Assembly (NCBI RefSeq): GCF_000759025.1
Contig: NZ_JPOS01000039.1
Coordinates: 1-64,000 of the forward strand
Direction of reading: 5' to 3'
Length of the DNA: 64,000 bases
Origin: Phaeodactylibacter xiamenensis
Lineage (GTDB): Bacteria > Bacteroidota > Bacteroidia > Chitinophagales > Saprospiraceae
Shown here: in pieces, positions 9,952 to 19,196 of the stretch
Numbering within the stretch: position 1 is the first letter of the stretch
Layout: every line of letters begins with the position of its first letter
Notes under the pieces: model-generated
What the model was told of the DNA's origin: nothing
Databases searched by the model: none
The model's input: only the letters and a program-made list of their open reading frames with translations
Position numbers and translations under genes: made by a program

Positions 9952-10016
9952 GGTTTAGAGGTGAGGGGTTAGGGTTTAGGGGTGAGGGTTTAGGGGTTAG
10001 GAGTGAGTGGTGATTG
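9948..10016 (+). repeat. G-rich, TTAGGG-like simple repeat with G-quadruplex potential
   Basis: Between ftsW and murG the + strand has repeated GGGTTTAG, GTGAGGGG and TTAGGG-like units with at least six runs of three or more G. Such a tract can in principle form a G-quadruplex in the coding-strand RNA or DNA, inside an otherwise tightly packed operon. It is non-coding, and its function is unknown. Confidence 0.7.
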
Positions 10017-10075
10017 AGAAAGAGCATTGAAAAAGCCGAGTCGAGTACGAAGGCTGAACATAGAGGAATAAATTA

Positions 10076-11233
10076 TTGAAAGTGGCCATAGAAAAAGAAA
10101 AGCCGGGGGAAAGCTCCCCAACCTCAACGCCCAGGATCATCATATCCGGAGGCGGGACCGGTGGCCACATTTTCCCCGCTATTGCCATCGCTGATGCGGT
10201 GAAGGCCATAGCACCGGAAGCAGACATCCGGTTTGTCGGGGCGAAAGGAAAAATGGAGATGGAGAAAGTGCCCAAAGCGGGCTATCCCATCGAAGGGCTG
10301 TGGATCAGCGGATTCCAGCGGAAATTGACATTACGGAACCTGAGTTTCCCTTTTAAGCTCATCAGCAGTTTGTGGCGGTCGCGGCGGATCATCCGGCGTT
10401 TTCGGCCACAGGTGGCTGTGGGCGTGGGAGGGTACGCAAGCGGGCCTTTGTTGCAGGTCGCGAACAGCCGGGGCATTCCCACCCTGCTGCAGGAGCAAAA
10501 TTCCTTCCCGGGCATTACCAACCGGTTACTGGGTGGGAAAGCCGACAGGATCTGCGTGGCTTACGAAGGCATGGAGCGGTTCTTCCCGGCAGAAAAGCTG
10601 CTGCTCACCGGCAATCCGGTCAGGGCACAGTTGCAGGATATCCGGGCGACCCGGGAGGAAGGCGCAAAGCACTTCGGGGTTGATCCGGCGAAGCCCATCC
10701 TGTTCGTTTTTGGCGGAAGCCTGGGGGCACGGTCGATCAACGAAGCGATGGCAGCGAATGCCGAAGCGCTGAAAGCCCGGCCCGATGTACAGGTGCTCTG
10801 GCAGGTAGGTAAGCTTTACGAAGCCACCTTCACCGCTTGCGAAACGGCACAGTTGCCCAACGTGAAAGCACAGGCTTTCATCGACGGCATGGATCTGGCC
10901 TACACGATGGCGGACGTTATCGTTGCCCGCTCCGGTGCCCTGACGATCTCAGAACTGCAATTTGCCGGGAAACCGGCGATTTTCATACCCTCCCCAAACG
11001 TGGCGGAGGACCACCAAAGCAAAAATGCACAGGCTTTAGTTCGTAAAGATGCTGCCCTGATGATTCCGGATGCAGCAGCCAAGGAGCGAATCCTGAAGGA
11101 TGCCATTGCTTTGATTGATGATGAGGAAAGGCGCCTAACGCTGAGCGCCAACATCAAAAAACTGGCACAACCGGATGCAGCGGAGCAAATTGCCCGCGAA
11201 GTGATCCGGCTGGCCCAATCGGCAAAGCCATAA
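10076..11233 (+). CDS. murG: UDP-N-acetylglucosamine--MurNAc-(pentapeptide) pyrophosphoryl-undecaprenol GlcNAc transferase MurG
   Basis: 385 residues from a TTG start. A conserved core starting near residue 21 is certain, and the first 20 residues are a charged extension, so the true start is uncertain. MurG makes lipid II from lipid I at the inner face of the membrane. The loop GGGTGGHIFPA, then VGVGGYASGPLL, LLQEQNSFPG, VFGGSLGA and the donor-binding region ARSGALTISEL are all present. The stop lies 3 nt before murC. Confidence 0.95.
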   Translation: MKVAIEKEKPGESSPTSTPRIIISGGGTGGHIFPAIAIADAVKAIAPEADIRFVGAKGKMEMEKVPKAGYPIEGLWISGFQRKLTLRNLSFPFKLISSLWRSRRIIRRFRPQVAVGVGGYASGPLLQVANSRGIPTLLQEQNSFPGITNRLLGGKADRICVAYEGMERFFPAEKLLLTGNPVRAQLQDIRATREEGAKHFGVDPAKPILFVFGGSLGARSINEAMAANAEALKARPDVQVLWQVGKLYEATFTACETAQLPNVKAQAFIDGMDLAYTMADVIVARSGALTISELQFAGKPAIFIPSPNVAEDHQSKNAQALVRKDAALMIPDAAAKERILKDAIALIDDEERRLTLSANIKKLAQPDAAEQIAREVIRLAQSAKP

Positions 11234-11236
11234 CCG

Positions 11237-12592
11237 ATGGACTTGAAAAGCATACAAACCGTGTACTTCATCGGAGTGGGAGGGATTGGCATGAGTGCCA
11301 TCGCCCGCTACTTCAACGGCAGAGGTGCCAAAGTACTCGGCTACGATAAAACCTCAACCGAGCTGACCAGAACGCTGGCAGCAGAAGGCATTGACATACA
11401 TTACGAAGAGGACGTCTCCCGGATACCGAAGGACGTTGACCTGGTGGTTTACACTCCGGCCGTGCCTGATACGCATGCGGAGTTGCAGTACTTCCGGCAG
11501 CAGGGCACGCCCATCAAAAAGCGGGCCGAAGTGCTGGGCATCATCAGCCGGGGTATGAAAGCGATTGCCATCGCGGGTACGCATGGCAAGACCACGACGA
11601 CTACGCTGACGACCTACCTCCTGCGGGAGTGTGGGATCAGCTGCACGGCTTTTCTCGGCGGCATCGCCCTTGATTTCGAGACCAACTTTGTGGAAGGGCA
11701 GTCGGAATGGGTGGTCGTGGAAGCCGATGAATACGACCGGTCTTTCCTGCACCTGAGCCCCAATATTGCGGTCGTCCTTTCCATGGATGCGGACCACCTC
11801 GATATCTACGGCGACCGGGCGTCTTTACACGAGACCGGGTTCCGGGCTTTCGCCAAAAAACTGGAGCCGGGCGGCAAGCTGTATTTGCAGCATCGCTGGG
11901 CAGTAGAGATGGGGAATATACCTGGGCTGGAGCTTTTTGGAGTGGAAGGTGGCAGCTACCGCGCAGATCATATCCGCGTGGAAGACGGCTACTTTACCTT
12001 CGATTACCACAGCCCGGCGCACCGGCTTGAAGGACTCCAACTGAGCCTGCCCGGGCGGCACAACGTCGAAAATGCAGCGGCAGCTATTACGGTGGCTTTG
12101 CAGCTGGGCGGCAAAGGAGAAGATATCCGACGGGCCCTGCGCAGTTTCCGGGGCATCCGGCGGCGGTTTGAATTTTTGCACCGCAGCGAAGGTCAGGCCT
12201 ACATCGATGATTATGCCCATCATCCGGAAGAACTGCGGGCCGCAATCGGAGCAGCAAAAGAGTTGTTCCCGGACCGCGAAGTGACCGGCATTTTTCAACC
12301 GCATCTGTTCTCGCGTACGCGGGACTTCGTGGATGGATTCGCCCGGGCGCTGGAACAGCTGGATGAAATCTGGCTGATGGATATTTACCCGGCCCGTGAA
12401 GCACCGGTTCCCGGTGTGGACAGTGCCTGGTTGTTTGACAAAATAAACCACCCCCGCAAGCATTTGGTGCATGCGGAGGAGGTACTTCAGCTGGTTCAGG
12501 AGCGGCAGCCCAAAGTGTTGCTTACCCTTGGTGCCGGTGATATTGATTTACTCAGAAACCCCTTGAAGGACTACTTCGGGGGAAAAGCATAA
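11237..12592 (+). CDS. murC: UDP-N-acetylmuramate--L-alanine ligase MurC
   Basis: 451 residues. It adds L-alanine to UDP-MurNAc, the first Mur ligase step. The N-terminus has YFIGVGGIGMSAIARY, the ATP loop is AGTHGKTTTTTL, and the centre has VEADEYDRSFLHL and MDADHLDIYGD. The C-terminus has DDYAHHPEEL, FQPHLFSRT and LGAGDID. The GTHGKT loop and the HHPEE motif separate MurC from the other ligases. It is packed between murG and ftsQ. Confidence 0.97.
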   Translation: MDLKSIQTVYFIGVGGIGMSAIARYFNGRGAKVLGYDKTSTELTRTLAAEGIDIHYEEDVSRIPKDVDLVVYTPAVPDTHAELQYFRQQGTPIKKRAEVLGIISRGMKAIAIAGTHGKTTTTTLTTYLLRECGISCTAFLGGIALDFETNFVEGQSEWVVVEADEYDRSFLHLSPNIAVVLSMDADHLDIYGDRASLHETGFRAFAKKLEPGGKLYLQHRWAVEMGNIPGLELFGVEGGSYRADHIRVEDGYFTFDYHSPAHRLEGLQLSLPGRHNVENAAAAITVALQLGGKGEDIRRALRSFRGIRRRFEFLHRSEGQAYIDDYAHHPEELRAAIGAAKELFPDREVTGIFQPHLFSRTRDFVDGFARALEQLDEIWLMDIYPAREAPVPGVDSAWLFDKINHPRKHLVHAEEVLQLVQERQPKVLLTLGAGDIDLLRNPLKDYFGGKA

Positions 12593-12596
12593 GGAA

Positions 12597-13394
12597 ATGG
12601 CGATACCGCTACTACAAAATATGGACCCTAAAACACAGCGTATGCTTCGGCGCATCGGCTGGGTAGTCCTGTTTTTGGGCGTGCTGGTGATCTATATTTC
12701 GGCGGTGGAACAGAAAGGCGGCAGTGCGGTAAAGGATATTATTGTGAATATAGAACCGTTACCGGATGGGAACAGCCTGTTGGCAGATGCTGATGTAAGA
12801 GGCGCTATAGAACGGGCTTTTGACAAGCCACTGGAAGGGCAGTCACTGTCCGACATCGATATTGAGCGCCTGGAGCAGGTACTGGAGGCAGAGCCTTTTA
12901 TTCTGGACGCGGAAGCCTATGTGACAGCCGGCAATCATATCGTCATTGACATCAACCCAAGGGAGCCGATACTGCGGGTGATCGACAATAACGGGTATAA
13001 TTACTACCTGGACCGGGACGGCATACAAATGCCCCTCTCGGACCATTTCACCGCAAAAGTGCTGGTGGCAACTGGTAGTCTGCCCACGTACAATGAGACC
13101 TTCCTGGAGCGCAAACGCAACCGGCTGAAGGACGCCTTTTTACTGGCGCAGCTCATTTTGAGTGATCCGTTCCTGGCGCCTTTGTCAGAACAGATTTACT
13201 TCGACAGCCGGGGGAAGATCACCCTGGTACCGAAGATTGGCAGTGACCGTATTGAATTTGGAAGCTTTGAAGACGCCCGCAGTAAGCTGCGTCGGATCAA
13301 AATATTTTATAAGGAAGTGCTGCCCTACACCGGGTGGCGGACCTATGATGAGATTAGTGTTGCCTATGATGACCAGGTGGTCGGGCGTAAGTAA
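12597..13394 (+). CDS. ftsQ: Cell division protein FtsQ/DivIB
   Basis: 265 residues with a single N-terminal transmembrane segment at about 20-36 (GWVVLFLGVLVIYISAV). A POTRA-like part follows (ADVRGAIERAFDKPLEGQSLSDIDIERLEQVLEA is recognisable by pattern), then the beta domain with NPREPILRVIDNNGYNYYLDRDG. FtsQ links cytoplasmic and periplasmic divisome proteins. The assignment combines this layout with the position between murC and ftsA. It starts 4 nt after murC. Confidence 0.88.
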   Translation: MAIPLLQNMDPKTQRMLRRIGWVVLFLGVLVIYISAVEQKGGSAVKDIIVNIEPLPDGNSLLADADVRGAIERAFDKPLEGQSLSDIDIERLEQVLEAEPFILDAEAYVTAGNHIVIDINPREPILRVIDNNGYNYYLDRDGIQMPLSDHFTAKVLVATGSLPTYNETFLERKRNRLKDAFLLAQLILSDPFLAPLSEQIYFDSRGKITLVPKIGSDRIEFGSFEDARSKLRRIKIFYKEVLPYTGWRTYDEISVAYDDQVVGRK

Positions 13395-13419
13395 TTTTGA
13401 AAACGAAAACTACAGTTAA

Positions 13420-14745
13420 ATGATACCCATGAGTGAGACCAATGTAAACAAATCGGAAATCATTGTTGCGCTCGATATCGGGACAACAAAAATCTGTGCC
13501 ATCGCGGGCCGCCGGGATGAGCATGGCAAAATTGAGGTACTGGGCTTTGGCAAAGTCGCCTCCGAGGGCGTACTGCGCGGCGTAGTGTCGAATATTGAAA
13601 AGACTGTTAAGGCCATTGCTGAAGCGGTGAACATGGCGCAGCGTACGGCAGGGCAGACCTTCAAGGTGGTGCACGTGGGGATCGCCGGGCAACACATCAA
13701 GAGCCTGCAGCACCGGGGTATCCTTACCCGTGACTCTGACCATACTGAAATCAGCCGCCGGGATATTGACCGGCTGATCAGCGATATGTTCAAGCTGGTA
13801 CTGCCGCCCGGCGACAAAATTTTGCATGTTATTCCACAGGAATATACGGTGGATAATGAGCAGGGGATTACGGATCCAATTGGTATGTCCGGCATTCGTC
13901 TGGAAGCCAACTTCCACATTATTACCGGTCAGATTTCTGCTTCCAACAACATTCACCGCTGTGTAGAGCGCACCGGGCTGAAAGTGGCGAATATGACCCT
14001 TGAGCCTATCGCTTCTGCTTCTGCGGTGCTGAGTGAGGAAGAGAAGGAAGCCGGCGTGGCACTTGTAGACATCGGTGGCGGCACCACGGATATTACCATC
14101 TTCCAGGAAGGCATCATCCGGCATACTGCGGTAATTCCCTTTGGCGGCAATGTGATCACCAAAGACATCAAGGAAGGCTGCACCGTGATGAAGCCACAGG
14201 CAGAGAAACTGAAAGTGAAGTTTGGCTCCGCACTGGCGGAGGAAGTTTACGATAACCGGATTATCTCCATTCCCGGCCTGCGCGGTCAGGACCACAAGGA
14301 GATTTCCGAAAAGAACCTCGCGCGGATCATTCAGGCACGGGTGGAAGAAATCCTGGACTATGTGATTTGGGAAATCCGCCGTTCCGGCTTTGAGCGCAAG
14401 CTCATTGGCGGCATCGTGCTGACGGGTGGAGGCGCGTTGCTCAACCACATTGATAAGCTTTCCGAGTACCACACGGGCATGAGTACCCGGATTGGTACGC
14501 CGGTGGAGCACCTGGCGCACGGGTACCACGAGCACCTGAGCAGCCCGATTTACTCGACCGGTGTGGGCTTGCTGATTAAAGGGCTGGATGACCTGGAAGC
14601 AGGGCTCATCCCGGCGCAAGCCGAAGAACCCGCCGAAGAAGAAGAAGTTACGGTAGAGAAAGAACCGGCAGGCAGCAACTGGTACGATCAGCTTTTCAAA
14701 CGCACGAAAGAGTGGTTTGAGGCCGAGCCGGATAATGAATTCTAA
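13420..14745 (+). CDS. ftsA: Cell division protein FtsA
   Basis: 441 residues. Actin-like ATPase that tethers FtsZ to the membrane. Phosphate-binding motif VALDIGTTKICAIAG, the SHS2 insert region with HVGIAGQHIKS, the second phosphate motif LVDIGGGTTDITIF, and the adenosine motif VLTGGGALLNHI are visible. The end has a Glu-rich linker and a basic/hydrophobic tail (WYDQLFKRTKEWF), which fits the membrane-targeting amphipathic helix. Two starts are possible, ATG 13420 or 13429. Confidence 0.96.
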   Translation: MIPMSETNVNKSEIIVALDIGTTKICAIAGRRDEHGKIEVLGFGKVASEGVLRGVVSNIEKTVKAIAEAVNMAQRTAGQTFKVVHVGIAGQHIKSLQHRGILTRDSDHTEISRRDIDRLISDMFKLVLPPGDKILHVIPQEYTVDNEQGITDPIGMSGIRLEANFHIITGQISASNNIHRCVERTGLKVANMTLEPIASASAVLSEEEKEAGVALVDIGGGTTDITIFQEGIIRHTAVIPFGGNVITKDIKEGCTVMKPQAEKLKVKFGSALAEEVYDNRIISIPGLRGQDHKEISEKNLARIIQARVEEILDYVIWEIRRSGFERKLIGGIVLTGGGALLNHIDKLSEYHTGMSTRIGTPVEHLAHGYHEHLSSPIYSTGVGLLIKGLDDLEAGLIPAQAEEPAEEEEVTVEKEPAGSNWYDQLFKRTKEWFEAEPDNEF

Positions 14746-14912
14746 ATCTGGCCCCATTAGCCAGCAAGCAAACCTTGTTCCGGAGCGGGAGGGACGCCCG
14801 GTACCGAAACGGGGTGCAACAAACAACAAACGAACGCTGATACTTCAATTAACCATGTTGGGTCCACGCAAAGCGCAGCAGGAAAGCCCAGCAAAATAAA
14901 AAACAAGCAGTT

Positions 14913-16367
14913 ATGGTATTTGATTTGCCAAAAGATGAAAGCCCGATCATAAAAGTACTGGGCGTGGGCGGCGGCGGCAGCAACGCCGTGACGCACATGT
15001 TCCGGCAGGGCATCGTAGGGGTTGACTTTGCGATTTGCAATACCGATTCACAAGCTATGGAACTCAGCCCGGTGACGACCCGCATTCAGCTGGGGCCCAA
15101 CCTGACCGAGGGCCGGGGTGCTGGTTCAAAGCCAAATATCGGCAAAATGGCCTGTGAAGAATCCATTGAAGCCGTTAAAGCTTATCTGGAGAATAACTGC
15201 CGCATGCTCTTTATCACAGCGGGCATGGGCGGTGGTACAGGTACGGGTGCAGCTCCCATCATTGCCAAAACAGCTAAGGAAATGGATATCCTTACCGTGG
15301 GTATCGTGACGCTGCCTTTCACTTTTGAGGGCCGTCGCCGTACCTCTCAGGGCTTCGAAGGGCTGGAAGAGCTGAAAAAGAATGTCGACACCCTGATTGT
15401 CATCTCGAATGATAAGCTGCGGCAAATCCATGGCAACCTGTCCATCTCTGATGCTTTCGCGGAAGCGGACGACATCCTGACCACGGCAGCCAAGGGCATC
15501 GCGGAGATCATCACCGTACCGGGCTACGTAAATGTGGACTTTGAGGACGTCAACACCGTTATGCGCGAAAGCGGTGTAGCCATTATGGGTACTGCCTCCG
15601 CTGAAGGGGAAGACCGGGCCAAACGGGCTGTGGATGACGCACTGCATTCTCCGCTGCTTGAGGATAACGACATTCGCGGTGCACAGCATATCCTGCTCAA
15701 TATCACTTCCGGTACGAAGGAAGTTACCATGGACGAGATCTTTGAGATCACCGAATTCGTGCAGGAGGAAGCCGGTTACGGTACCGACCTGATCTGGGGT
15801 AACTGCTACGATGAAGAGCTGGGCGAGAAGATCAGCGTGACAGTTATCGCTACCGGTTTTGAGCACAACAAGCAGAAAAAGGCGAATAAAGTTGCGGATG
15901 ACAAGGTGATCGTTGCGCTGGATGAGGATCAGCCCAAACCCGTTGAGGACCAGCCAAAAAAAAAGGGCCTGGCCGATATTGGGTATGAGCCTTCCGGCAA
16001 TGGCCGGCACACGGTAGAGTTTGATGATGTGCGCGAAACTATTGCGAAATACCAAAGCCGTGGCCGGTACTCCTATGACGAGCCCTATGTGAACACAGAG
16101 GGCGGTGAGGCTTCAGATGAAGACCGGGATCAGTTTCTGGAAAGAGAGCGTAAGCGCCGCGAACGTCTGCGCAATAACCGCGTAAAGCTGAGCAACCCAC
16201 AGGCTATCATCGAACTGGAGAACGAGCCGGCCTACCTGCGCCGGGGCGTGAATCTGGATAATGTGCCGGATTCCAGGGAAGAGTCACATTCCACCTGGAG
16301 CATCAACGATGATGATGAGCTGGAGGTCCGTGGTGGCAATTCCTTCCTTCACGATAATGTAGATTAG
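14913..16367 (+). CDS. ftsZ: Cell division protein FtsZ
   Basis: 484 residues. Tubulin-like GTPase that forms the Z ring. VLGVGGGGSNAVTHM, the tubulin signature GGGTGTGAAP and the T7 loop NVDFEDVNTVM are intact. After about residue 320 a long charged linker follows, ending with a segment containing EPAYLRRG, which resembles the conserved C-terminal region of Bacteroidota FtsZ. The gap to ftsA is 167 nt, longer than others in the cluster, so it may have an extra promoter. Confidence 0.97.
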   Translation: MVFDLPKDESPIIKVLGVGGGGSNAVTHMFRQGIVGVDFAICNTDSQAMELSPVTTRIQLGPNLTEGRGAGSKPNIGKMACEESIEAVKAYLENNCRMLFITAGMGGGTGTGAAPIIAKTAKEMDILTVGIVTLPFTFEGRRRTSQGFEGLEELKKNVDTLIVISNDKLRQIHGNLSISDAFAEADDILTTAAKGIAEIITVPGYVNVDFEDVNTVMRESGVAIMGTASAEGEDRAKRAVDDALHSPLLEDNDIRGAQHILLNITSGTKEVTMDEIFEITEFVQEEAGYGTDLIWGNCYDEELGEKISVTVIATGFEHNKQKKANKVADDKVIVALDEDQPKPVEDQPKKKGLADIGYEPSGNGRHTVEFDDVRETIAKYQSRGRYSYDEPYVNTEGGEASDEDRDQFLERERKRRERLRNNRVKLSNPQAIIELENEPAYLRRGVNLDNVPDSREESHSTWSINDDDELEVRGGNSFLHDNVD

Positions 16368-16405
16368 GCGGAAGCCTGATTTTCAAGATACTTTTGCTTT
16401 CGTAG

Positions 16406-16441
16406 GCGGCTTGACTCAAATGGGGTTAAGCCGCTTTTTTG
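16406..16441 (+). terminator. Rho-independent terminator of the dcw operon
   Basis: GCGGCTT (16406-16412) pairs with AAGCCGC (16428-16434) and is followed at once by six T (16435-16440). It lies 38 nt after the ftsZ stop. Confidence 0.85.
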
Positions 16442-16516
16442 TTGAAGGTTTTTGGTGAAAAACCTGAACAAAATACTTAATTCGGAGTTATACCATTGAA
16501 TTAAGAGACAAGAACC

Positions 16517-16819
16517 ATGAGTAACCGAAAGATGAAGCTGGCACTGACTGTGGGGTTGTTGAATCGGAAGACAGGCGAAGGCAACACGCTGCAGCTGGTT
16601 AAGCGTCTGATGAACAAATTCCGTTCCGATGTCGGTGGTTTTTTGGGCATGCGTCAATTGGAAGAGCAAATACTCAACCGGTCGCACACGCTACAGTCTT
16701 TCGCATTAGATTTTGAGCACTACACCCTCAATCTGGATATCGTCAACAACCGCACCGACAATACAGAGTCTATCAACAGGTTGGAGTTTTCTGCTCCGGC
16801 ATCCATGATTGCTGCTTAA
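16517..16819 (+). CDS. Small hypothetical protein, 100 residues
   Basis: I do not recognise it. The frame opens with ATG and a basic N-terminus (MSNRKMKLALTVGLL), and the composition looks coding. There is no clear signal peptide or membrane helix. It lies between the dcw terminator and the conflict-type operon, 351 nt before the latter, on the same strand. It could be a small regulator of that operon or an unrelated gene. Confidence 0.55.
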   Translation: MSNRKMKLALTVGLLNRKTGEGNTLQLVKRLMNKFRSDVGGFLGMRQLEEQILNRSHTLQSFALDFEHYTLNLDIVNNRTDNTESINRLEFSAPASMIAA

Positions 16820-17170
16820 AGACATGATATAGTAGTTTTTTACGGCGCAGGTCCGATTGCATAGGGTGGCTTGCGCTATTTTTTTGTCCCGGTTTCAGCA
16901 GCACCATAAAGAGCATTGGAAGCGGGCCGGTTTGAAGCGCTTCCTGTAGGTCTCGTCCTGCTTTTTGCTGCTTTAGGGCAACTGTTTTTCCTTTTGATCG
17001 TAACAATGAGTAAACAGTATCGCTTGGTTTAGGTGCTTTGTGGTATTTGTCTTATGGAAACCAGCGTAAAAGCACAACCACTTTCGAAAAGGAGGCTTTC
17101 CCCGAAACATTCTGTCATTGTTTGAGAAAATCATATATTTACTCAAAATATGCCCCGGTAGAGGTAAACT
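16820..17170. other. Intergenic region before the conflict operon
   Basis: No convincing gene. It contains an AT-rich stretch with TATATTTAC near 17133-17145, close to the Bacteroidota -7 element, about 30 nt before the start of the next gene, so the promoter of the iSTAND-MoxR-vWA operon is probably here. Confidence 0.4.
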
Positions 17171-18208
17171 ATGAGCTACAAGCAGGAAGAAATCGATGGT
17201 CTGGAACGGCGTTGCAAAATGATGCAGCTGAAGATATCTAAGCTTGAAGAAGCGCTCATTCTTGCCATTGATGCCAGCGCGAAGTTCAAAATTGAGCACG
17301 AGCTGAATGAGTTAAAGCCTAAGCTGGCTGCTGCCAAACGAGAGCTGGAAGACTTGCTTACCACAAAGTCGTCTGTTGAAAAATCCTCTTCTAAAAAGCC
17401 CCCGGCGAAGTTGCATGATCATCACCGGCTCACTTGCGACCGGAAGGAGCAGGACACGCAGTTTAAGGGGATTAGGCTTACACAGGAACATCAGGTGAAT
17501 TTCCTCTATATCTATGGCTTTGACCGGCATGAGCACGAGGCGCTGGTCGAACGCTTTGCCTATGAACTGCGTGGCGTGATGAAGGATTATCTTAACCCTA
17601 ACCTCCGTGCACGTTGTAAAGTAGAACAGGCAGAGACCATCTATCTGGAACTCAATGACAATATCGAAGCCTACAAAATAGAGGTCCTTTCCCAGTTGTT
17701 TGCCGTCTTTGGTGTCGATACCCACACCTGCGGCCCAATGCTGCAGCGTGACCTGAAGTACCTCTGGCAGCACAGTGCCCGGTTGCAAAGCCTGCAGGCG
17801 CAGGATTACGTTTGCTGCTACCTGATGATCCCTGAAATGGATTGGAATAAGGAAATTACCCCACAGGTGGTGACTTGGTTTATTGATGAATTTTGCGGTT
17901 CCACCCTTCCGCCAGAGGCCCCCGGATTCTTTTTCTTTTTGGGTATTGAGTTCGAAGAAGAGGACAGTGAGGTGAAAGGGGAAGTAAAAACGGCTATCCG
18001 GGCTGGTGGCAGCCGCGTACAAATTCTTCCGGAGTTGAACAGCCTTGGAGAAAAAGACCTCAAACAGTGGTTTAACCGCTACAAAAATCAACTCCCCCGC
18101 CGCACGAAGTATACGGACTACTTCAAAACAGAGGATAGCTATTATATGGATGACGTTGTGGTCGAGCTGCAGCGCCTGATTGACACGATAAACCACACCA
18201 CATCATGA
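17171..18208 (+). CDS. Coiled-coil plus iSTAND-like protein (conflict system component)
   Basis: 345 residues. Residues 5-65 form a coiled coil (KISKLEEALILAIDASAKFKIEHEL), of a type found as an effector-associated module in bacterial conflict systems. From about 80 the protein has LTCDRKEQDTQFKG, then FLYIYGFDRHEHEALVERFAYEL, which fits the inactive STAND (iSTAND) pattern in which a P-loop is replaced by YIYGFDRHEHE. No Walker A is present. The remaining C-terminus is alpha/beta. Its stop overlaps the MoxR start by 4 nt. The likely role is signal adaptor between sensor and effector. The domain call is from memory of the family and not from a search. Confidence 0.65.
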   Translation: MSYKQEEIDGLERRCKMMQLKISKLEEALILAIDASAKFKIEHELNELKPKLAAAKRELEDLLTTKSSVEKSSSKKPPAKLHDHHRLTCDRKEQDTQFKGIRLTQEHQVNFLYIYGFDRHEHEALVERFAYELRGVMKDYLNPNLRARCKVEQAETIYLELNDNIEAYKIEVLSQLFAVFGVDTHTCGPMLQRDLKYLWQHSARLQSLQAQDYVCCYLMIPEMDWNKEITPQVVTWFIDEFCGSTLPPEAPGFFFFLGIEFEEEDSEVKGEVKTAIRAGGSRVQILPELNSLGEKDLKQWFNRYKNQLPRRTKYTDYFKTEDSYYMDDVVVELQRLIDTINHTTS

Positions 18209-19170
18209 AGATACTGAACCGAAAGTTTTCCCGTACCGCCTTTGACCCGGAAGGGTATATCCTACAGGATGGCCTGCGCAGTGCCGTTGAGGTGGCCATT
18301 GCCCTCGGTCAGCCGCTGTTGCTTACCGGGGAGCCGGGGACAGGCAAAACCCTGCTGGCTTCTAAAATTGCGCATGAGCTGAGCAAAGCACCTGATAGTA
18401 CCTTTCGCCCCAAGCCGCTGGTGTTCAACACCAAGACGACTTCTACCGCCCGTGACTTGTTTTATACCTATGATGCCGTCTCTCATTTCCAAACAGCCAA
18501 TATCAAGCGGCAGGATAATGAAGCGGCTCTTGGTACAGCTGATTTTATTGAATTGCAGGCGCTGGGGCGGGCCATTGCAGGTACCAACCCCGGAGCGGTA
18601 GATACCAGTAAATTCAAGACTGCATTGCCGGAAAAGCCGGAAAGTGCGGTGGTGCTGGTCGATGAGATTGACAAAGCGCCCCGTGACTTTACCAACGATA
18701 TCCTCAACGAGATTGAGGCATATACCTTCCGGATTAAGGAGCAGGACAACTATGAAGTATCCGTAGGCACTTCTGAACAGGTGGTCGTTATCATGACGTC
18801 TAACTCGGAGAAAAACCTGCCTGATGCCTTCCTGCGGCGCTGTGTCTTTTTTCATATTGAGTTTCCCAAATCGGATAAGCTGTTACAGATTGCGCAGTCC
18901 CAATTGAGTGGAAGTACGGGCTACACAGAGGAGGCGCTAAAAGACCTGATCCGCATCTTTGAGCAGATCCGGGGGGCTGCTGTGCGCAAATCGCCAGCCA
19001 CAGCTGAGTTGATTGCCTGGCTGCGTATTCTGGAATTGCAAAAATATATGGAGCAAGGTCGTAAAAAACAGCAGGAAATGCTGCTCCACAACCTCTCCGT
19101 ATTGGTGAAAACCAAGGAAGACCTGGAAGCGGTGCAGGCTTATTTAAAGGAACAGCTTAGCACGTCATAA
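18205..19170 (+). CDS. MoxR-family AAA+ ATPase
   Basis: 321 residues. Walker A is GEPGTGKTLLASKIA (about 41-55), Walker B is VVLVDEIDKAPRDF, sensor 1 is VVIMTSNSEKNLP, and the arginine finger region is DAFLRRCVFFHIEFP. MoxR ATPases act as chaperones that remodel vWA-domain partners. Here the next gene has a vWA-like region and a CoxE-like N-terminus, so the pairing is natural. It overlaps the previous gene by 4 nt and lies 26 nt before the next, forming one operon. Confidence 0.92.
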   Translation: MKILNRKFSRTAFDPEGYILQDGLRSAVEVAIALGQPLLLTGEPGTGKTLLASKIAHELSKAPDSTFRPKPLVFNTKTTSTARDLFYTYDAVSHFQTANIKRQDNEAALGTADFIELQALGRAIAGTNPGAVDTSKFKTALPEKPESAVVLVDEIDKAPRDFTNDILNEIEAYTFRIKEQDNYEVSVGTSEQVVVIMTSNSEKNLPDAFLRRCVFFHIEFPKSDKLLQIAQSQLSGSTGYTEEALKDLIRIFEQIRGAAVRKSPATAELIAWLRILELQKYMEQGRKKQQEMLLHNLSVLVKTKEDLEAVQAYLKEQLSTS

Positions 19171-19196
19171 ACTAATCCCCCAGATCAAAACGTCTT

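Noticed and set aside
16517-16819. Considered as the DGR accessory protein Avd
   Set aside because: The sequence lacks the four-helix basic pattern of Avd, and it lies far from the template.
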